Source: Thiobacillus denitrificans
GTDB lineage: Bacteria > Pseudomonadota > Gammaproteobacteria > Burkholderiales > Thiobacillaceae
Reading direction: 5' to 3'
NCBI GenBank assembly: GCA_002343685.1
Contig: DDRS01000032.1
Location: forward strand, 7,538-71,537
Length of the DNA: 64,000 nucleotides
Each line of letters opens with the position of its first letter. The first letter of the stretch is position 1. The notes beneath the pieces are model-generated. The model ran no database searches. It saw only the letters and a program-made list of their open reading frames with translations, and had not been told where the DNA came from. The position numbers were made by a program, and so were the translations under genes. This document shows positions 60,710 through 64,000 of this stretch, piece after piece.

Positions 60710-62209
60710 GTGAAACTACAAAAAATCACCTGTTCGTTATTGCTCGCCATGACCTTTGCCTCGACGGCACAGGCGACTGTCGACGACGCCCGTGCCAAGG
60801 GCGTCAAGTGGCTGATTGAAACTCAGAAGGGCGATGGGTCATTCGCGGGCCTGCAGGGCCTGGAGGTGCAGTCCACCTCGGCTGCGGTGGACGCGATGCT
60901 CGCGGCCGGCATGACGCGGTCGCCGCAATACGCGCGCGCCCTAGCCTGGCTTGCCAACGCCCCGGGCGGCAGCCTGGATTCGCGCGCGTGGCAGGCGTCC
61001 GCGCTGGCCTCGGCGGGTCGCGACGCCACAACCATTGCCGGCACGATCCGCGACGAGCGTAACACCGTGGCTGCACAAGCAGGTAGTACAGGCTCTGGCA
61101 GAGCGACCTGGGGCGCCTACCCGGGATATGGCGCAAGCACAACCGACACGGCACTGGGCTATGGCGCGCTCCGCAGCGCAGGCATGAGTTACACAGGGGA
61201 TACCAATGAACTGAAGTTCACAGTGCTCTGCAATATTCTCCCGGCACAACTTGCCGTTTCTCCCTGGTTTGGTGCATGGCCGCAAGCTCTACCGCAAAGC
61301 AGTCAGCCTGCGCATGCCTCGTCGGGTTCTCTCTCAGCAACCGCATTTATGTTGTACGAGCTCAAAAAGCAAATGCAGGCTGGCCGGATATCGACAGGTG
61401 GAACCAGCTGTAACTCGAATACGGCACCTGCTTCAATCGATACCGCCATGACCAGCGCCAAGACCTGGCTCATCGCCCAGGCCAACGCGGACAGCGGCTT
61501 TGCCGAACGCAATCCGCAAACGGGCAATCTGGAAGCGTCCTCGCCGGTGGCTACCGCCCTGGCGATCCGCGCACTGGTCCTATTCTCCGCTGAGGGTGAC
61601 AGCGCCTCTACTACCGCGATCACCAACGCTCGCACCTGGCTGGCCGCCCAGCAGAATGCCGACGGCAGCTGGAAAGGCGATCCCTTCGTCACCGCACGCG
61701 TCTTGGCCGCGCTGCCTGTCGCAGTGGGCACGCAGCTCACCGACAGCGATCAGGATGGCATCACGGATGTGGTCGAACAGCAACTCGGTACCCAGATTAT
61801 GGTCGCCGACGCCCAGAACCAGCTCGACCCGAACGCCAATGCCGTGCCCGGGATTAACGCCACGTCGTTCAGCGCCAGCGGTGTACTCGGTGAACCCTTC
61901 AGCCACACCCTCTCCGGCTCGGGCGGCAACGGCCCGTTCACCTTCGTGCGCGTCAATGGTGCTTTGCCGCCCGGACTGACGATGGCGGCCAACGGCCAGA
62001 TCACAGGCACGCCCTCGACGACGGGCAGCTACGCATTCGATTACGAAGTCACCGACACCACCAACGCCAAGACCCTGGTCATCGGACGCATCGACGTGGC
62101 GGACGCCTCGCCCTCCGATGGAGACGTACCGCTGCCGCCGTGGGCGGTGGTGGCATTGGGAGCGGGGCTTCTCGGCGCCATGCGTCGTTATCCCATGCGC
62201 GCCGCCTGA
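60710..62209 (+). CDS. Secreted alpha/alpha-toroid (prenyltransferase/squalene-oxidase repeat) protein with exosortase-type C-terminal tail
   Basis: Start is the GTG at 60710, with GGGAGAAGG upstream and a clean signal peptide (SLLLAMTFASTAQA-TVDD); the earlier GTG at 60650 is rejected. Toroid repeats include WLIETQKGDGSFAGLQG near the start and TWLAAQQNADGSWKGDPFVT. A calcium-type DSDQDGITDVVEQQ loop and a He_PIG-like Ig domain follow (GEPFSHTLSGSG, ALPPGLTMAANGQITGTP). The last ~27 residues form a tripartite tail: VPLPPWA motif, hydrophobic VVALGAGLLGAM, basic RRYPMR. This is the arrangement recognised by exosortases. No catalytic residues of true cyclases are obvious. Confidence 0.82.
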   Translation: MKLQKITCSLLLAMTFASTAQATVDDARAKGVKWLIETQKGDGSFAGLQGLEVQSTSAAVDAMLAAGMTRSPQYARALAWLANAPGGSLDSRAWQASALASAGRDATTIAGTIRDERNTVAAQAGSTGSGRATWGAYPGYGASTTDTALGYGALRSAGMSYTGDTNELKFTVLCNILPAQLAVSPWFGAWPQALPQSSQPAHASSGSLSATAFMLYELKKQMQAGRISTGGTSCNSNTAPASIDTAMTSAKTWLIAQANADSGFAERNPQTGNLEASSPVATALAIRALVLFSAEGDSASTTAITNARTWLAAQQNADGSWKGDPFVTARVLAALPVAVGTQLTDSDQDGITDVVEQQLGTQIMVADAQNQLDPNANAVPGINATSFSASGVLGEPFSHTLSGSGGNGPFTFVRVNGALPPGLTMAANGQITGTPSTTGSYAFDYEVTDTTNAKTLVIGRIDVADASPSDGDVPLPPWAVVALGAGLLGAMRRYPMRAA

Positions 62210-62256
62210 CATACACACCTGTATCACACAAGAAAAGATCATCAAGGGAGCCACCC

Positions 62257-63981
62257 ATGTCTTGCCAGACTCTGAGTCGCCTGATTCTGACTGCCGCCAT
62301 GAGCCTTGCGGCCTTTACAGCGATCGCCGCGCCCCACAAGGATGTCGCGCCCTTGCCAGCGCAAGCCGTGCAGGCGGTGCGCGACGGACAGCGTGGGCAT
62401 CCGGATCCGATAGTGGAAGCGCTGGATCGCCATCTGCAAGAGGAACTGGAACTGGCCGGCCAGGGCGAACGTTCCGCCGCGCAGATCGGCAAGAAAAGCG
62501 CCCAGGATGCCGACGTGCGGAACGAACTTTCCAGCCGCCGTGCCGAAGCCGCCGCCAAGCGGCAGGAGATGCTTACCCTGCGCTACGAATTGCTGTCTCG
62601 CCTCGATCGCGAAGCGGAAACCTTAAGGGTGCGTGGGCAGTTTGCAGAAGCGGATCAGGCATTGAATTTCAAGCAGAAGCTGCTTACTCGCTTCAATGCC
62701 ATTACCCAGGACATGGATGACCTCTCCAAGGCCGATAGCACTAATCTCGATGTTCGCGCCAAACGTGTCGCCAGTCGCATCAAAGGTTGGCTCGCAGCCA
62801 GACCGGTCATTCCCCTGCCACAGCCTAACGTCCGTCAAGCCAAAGCGATTAAGCCGATGAATCTGCCGGCCGCCAAGTCCGTCCCGCATTTCGTCGCCGA
62901 CGCCTACTGGCTGATGCAGGAGAGGATCGCCAGCCGTGATGGCTTCATTCAGGTCGCCCCGCGCGATGGTTTCATCAAGACGGCGCTGCGCGACACACCG
63001 GCCGAGGCGGCCGCTTGCGGCTACACTGCGGCCGATCTTGCCGACACCGCTGAAGCACCCCTTACCCATCCCGATATCGTTGCGCTGGCCAGGCAACTCG
63101 ATTACAACCCGGTCCGTATGTTCGAGTGGGTTAACCAGAACATCAGGTTCGAGCCTTACTACGGCTCCATGAAAGGCGCGGTCGCCACCCTCTGGAGCAA
63201 GTCGGGTGGCGCCACCGACCAGGCCAGCCTGCTGGCCGCGCTGCTGCGCGTGTCCAACATTCCGGTGCGTTACGTGCGCGGCAACATCGCCGTGCTGGAC
63301 AATGCCGCGTTGAGCGCAGACGGGCGAGGCGCGCGCTGGATCGGGGCCAAGAGTGCACAGGCAGCCGCCTCAGTCTTGGCCACCAACGGTAATCCCGCGG
63401 CGACTTACTATACCGATGGCACAGGTATCGTCTTTGCTCACGTCTGGGTCGAGGCTTGTTTGCCCTACACTGCTTATCGCGGCACCGGGCTCGACGACTC
63501 CGGCCACCGCTGGGTGCCGCTCGACCCCTCCTACAAGGACCGGCGCTATCAGGCTGGCATCAACGTCGACGGTAGCTTCGATTTCAACTACGGAAACTGG
63601 CTGGCTAGCCGGCTCGATGCCAACGGCAACTACCGCCTGCCGCAGGAAGCTTTCGAAAGCGAGGTCGAGGCGCATGCCAAGACTAAAGCGCCGAATTACG
63701 CCAACAACACGCTCGAAGACGTTCCCTACAAGGCCGAGACTAAGCGCCAGCACTTCGACATCCTGCCCATCGTGCCGCCCTATGAAGTGCTGCAATACAC
63801 CAGCTGGGACGGCACAGTGGGTGGCTCGGCCGAAACCGCAGTACTGCCGGGGCGTCACCGTTATCGACTGGAAGTGGCTGTGCGCAACAAGAGCGCTACG
63901 TCCGATCCATTGGCTGGCAATCTGCTCAACCAGAAAACCTTCAACCTCGTTGATTTGGCCACCAAGCGCCTGACACTCTGA
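62257..63981 (+). CDS. Secreted transglutaminase-like protein without the nucleophile Cys
   Basis: The 574-aa precursor has a signal peptide ending FTAIAA. A long helical coiled-coil region follows to about residue 180, then a transglutaminase-like core. Aligned to GVCQDFAHLL-type cores, the segment reads SGGATDQASLLAALLRVSNI, so Ala replaces the catalytic Cys; the later His (FAHVWVEACLPY) and Asp (WVPLDPSYK) are kept. The stop lies 19 bases before the window edge. Related proteins can be longer, so a truncated or shifted C-terminus cannot be excluded. It starts 47 bases after the toroid gene and is probably co-transcribed. Confidence 0.8.
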   Translation: MSCQTLSRLILTAAMSLAAFTAIAAPHKDVAPLPAQAVQAVRDGQRGHPDPIVEALDRHLQEELELAGQGERSAAQIGKKSAQDADVRNELSSRRAEAAAKRQEMLTLRYELLSRLDREAETLRVRGQFAEADQALNFKQKLLTRFNAITQDMDDLSKADSTNLDVRAKRVASRIKGWLAARPVIPLPQPNVRQAKAIKPMNLPAAKSVPHFVADAYWLMQERIASRDGFIQVAPRDGFIKTALRDTPAEAAACGYTAADLADTAEAPLTHPDIVALARQLDYNPVRMFEWVNQNIRFEPYYGSMKGAVATLWSKSGGATDQASLLAALLRVSNIPVRYVRGNIAVLDNAALSADGRGARWIGAKSAQAAASVLATNGNPAATYYTDGTGIVFAHVWVEACLPYTAYRGTGLDDSGHRWVPLDPSYKDRRYQAGINVDGSFDFNYGNWLASRLDANGNYRLPQEAFESEVEAHAKTKAPNYANNTLEDVPYKAETKRQHFDILPIVPPYEVLQYTSWDGTVGGSAETAVLPGRHRYRLEVAVRNKSATSDPLAGNLLNQKTFNLVDLATKRLTL

Positions 63982-64000
63982 AACCTCTGCTTAACTACTG

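Overview
The window is about 64 kb of high-GC chromosome, most likely from a betaproteobacterium of the Thiobacillus / Nitrosomonadales type. This rests on the zapA - 6S RNA - 5-FCL order, a glrK-qseG-glrR type operon, hemE next to priA, and the absence of phage or plasmid backbone genes. No taxonomic search was possible, so the assignment is inference. Most of the window is compact housekeeping DNA with overlapping operons.

Layout. 0-4 kb: an edge-truncated gene and a 197-aa gene face away from a cobalamin riboswitch and a BtuB-like TonB receptor. 3.9-5.2 kb: zapB-like, zapA, 6S RNA, 5-FCL. 5.2-10 kb: a complete LivFGMHK-type ABC transporter on the minus strand. 10-14.8 kb: cytochrome c, DUF2189 protein, YyaL-type protein, ankyrin protein and ParA-like ATPase. 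14.8-17.6 kb: dihydroxy-acid dehydratase continuous with a hexose-6-phosphate mutarotase-like domain. 17.6-18.9 kb: lgt, a VanZ-like gene and tRNA-Ala(CGC).

18.9-22.4 kb is an AT-richer island directly behind the tRNA. It carries a complete retron, with promoter, structured msr-msd RNA, nucleoside-deoxyribosyltransferase-like effector and reverse transcriptase, plus a GIY-YIG-like gene. 22.4-30.8 kb: a GGDEF-EAL protein, a four-gene molybdenum hydroxylase operon (small subunit, large subunit, XdhC, MocA-like), an Ala/Lys-rich secreted protein and an EEP-family hydrolase. 31-37 kb: gltBD. 37-42.4 kb: a GlrK/QseG/GlrR-type operon, followed by two sigma-54-like promoters with GlrR-type palindromes in front of small envelope or stress genes. 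42.4-55.4 kb: an OmpP1/FadL gene with an in-frame stop, small secreted proteins, hemE, a Tim44-like gene, priA, an HD-GYP gene, argS-SPOR-dsbA, an SDR and a NarL-type regulator.

55.5-64 kb is the most unusual part. Two different exosortase-family genes each overlap the gene for a polytopic membrane partner and lie on opposite strands around a secreted PstS-like protein. A second arm holds a secreted alpha/alpha-toroid protein with an exosortase-type C-terminal tripartite tail and a transglutaminase-like protein lacking the expected nucleophile. The PstS-like and toroid genes share a duplicated upstream element. I read this as one paired surface-protein sorting locus and consider it the best candidate for an under-described system.
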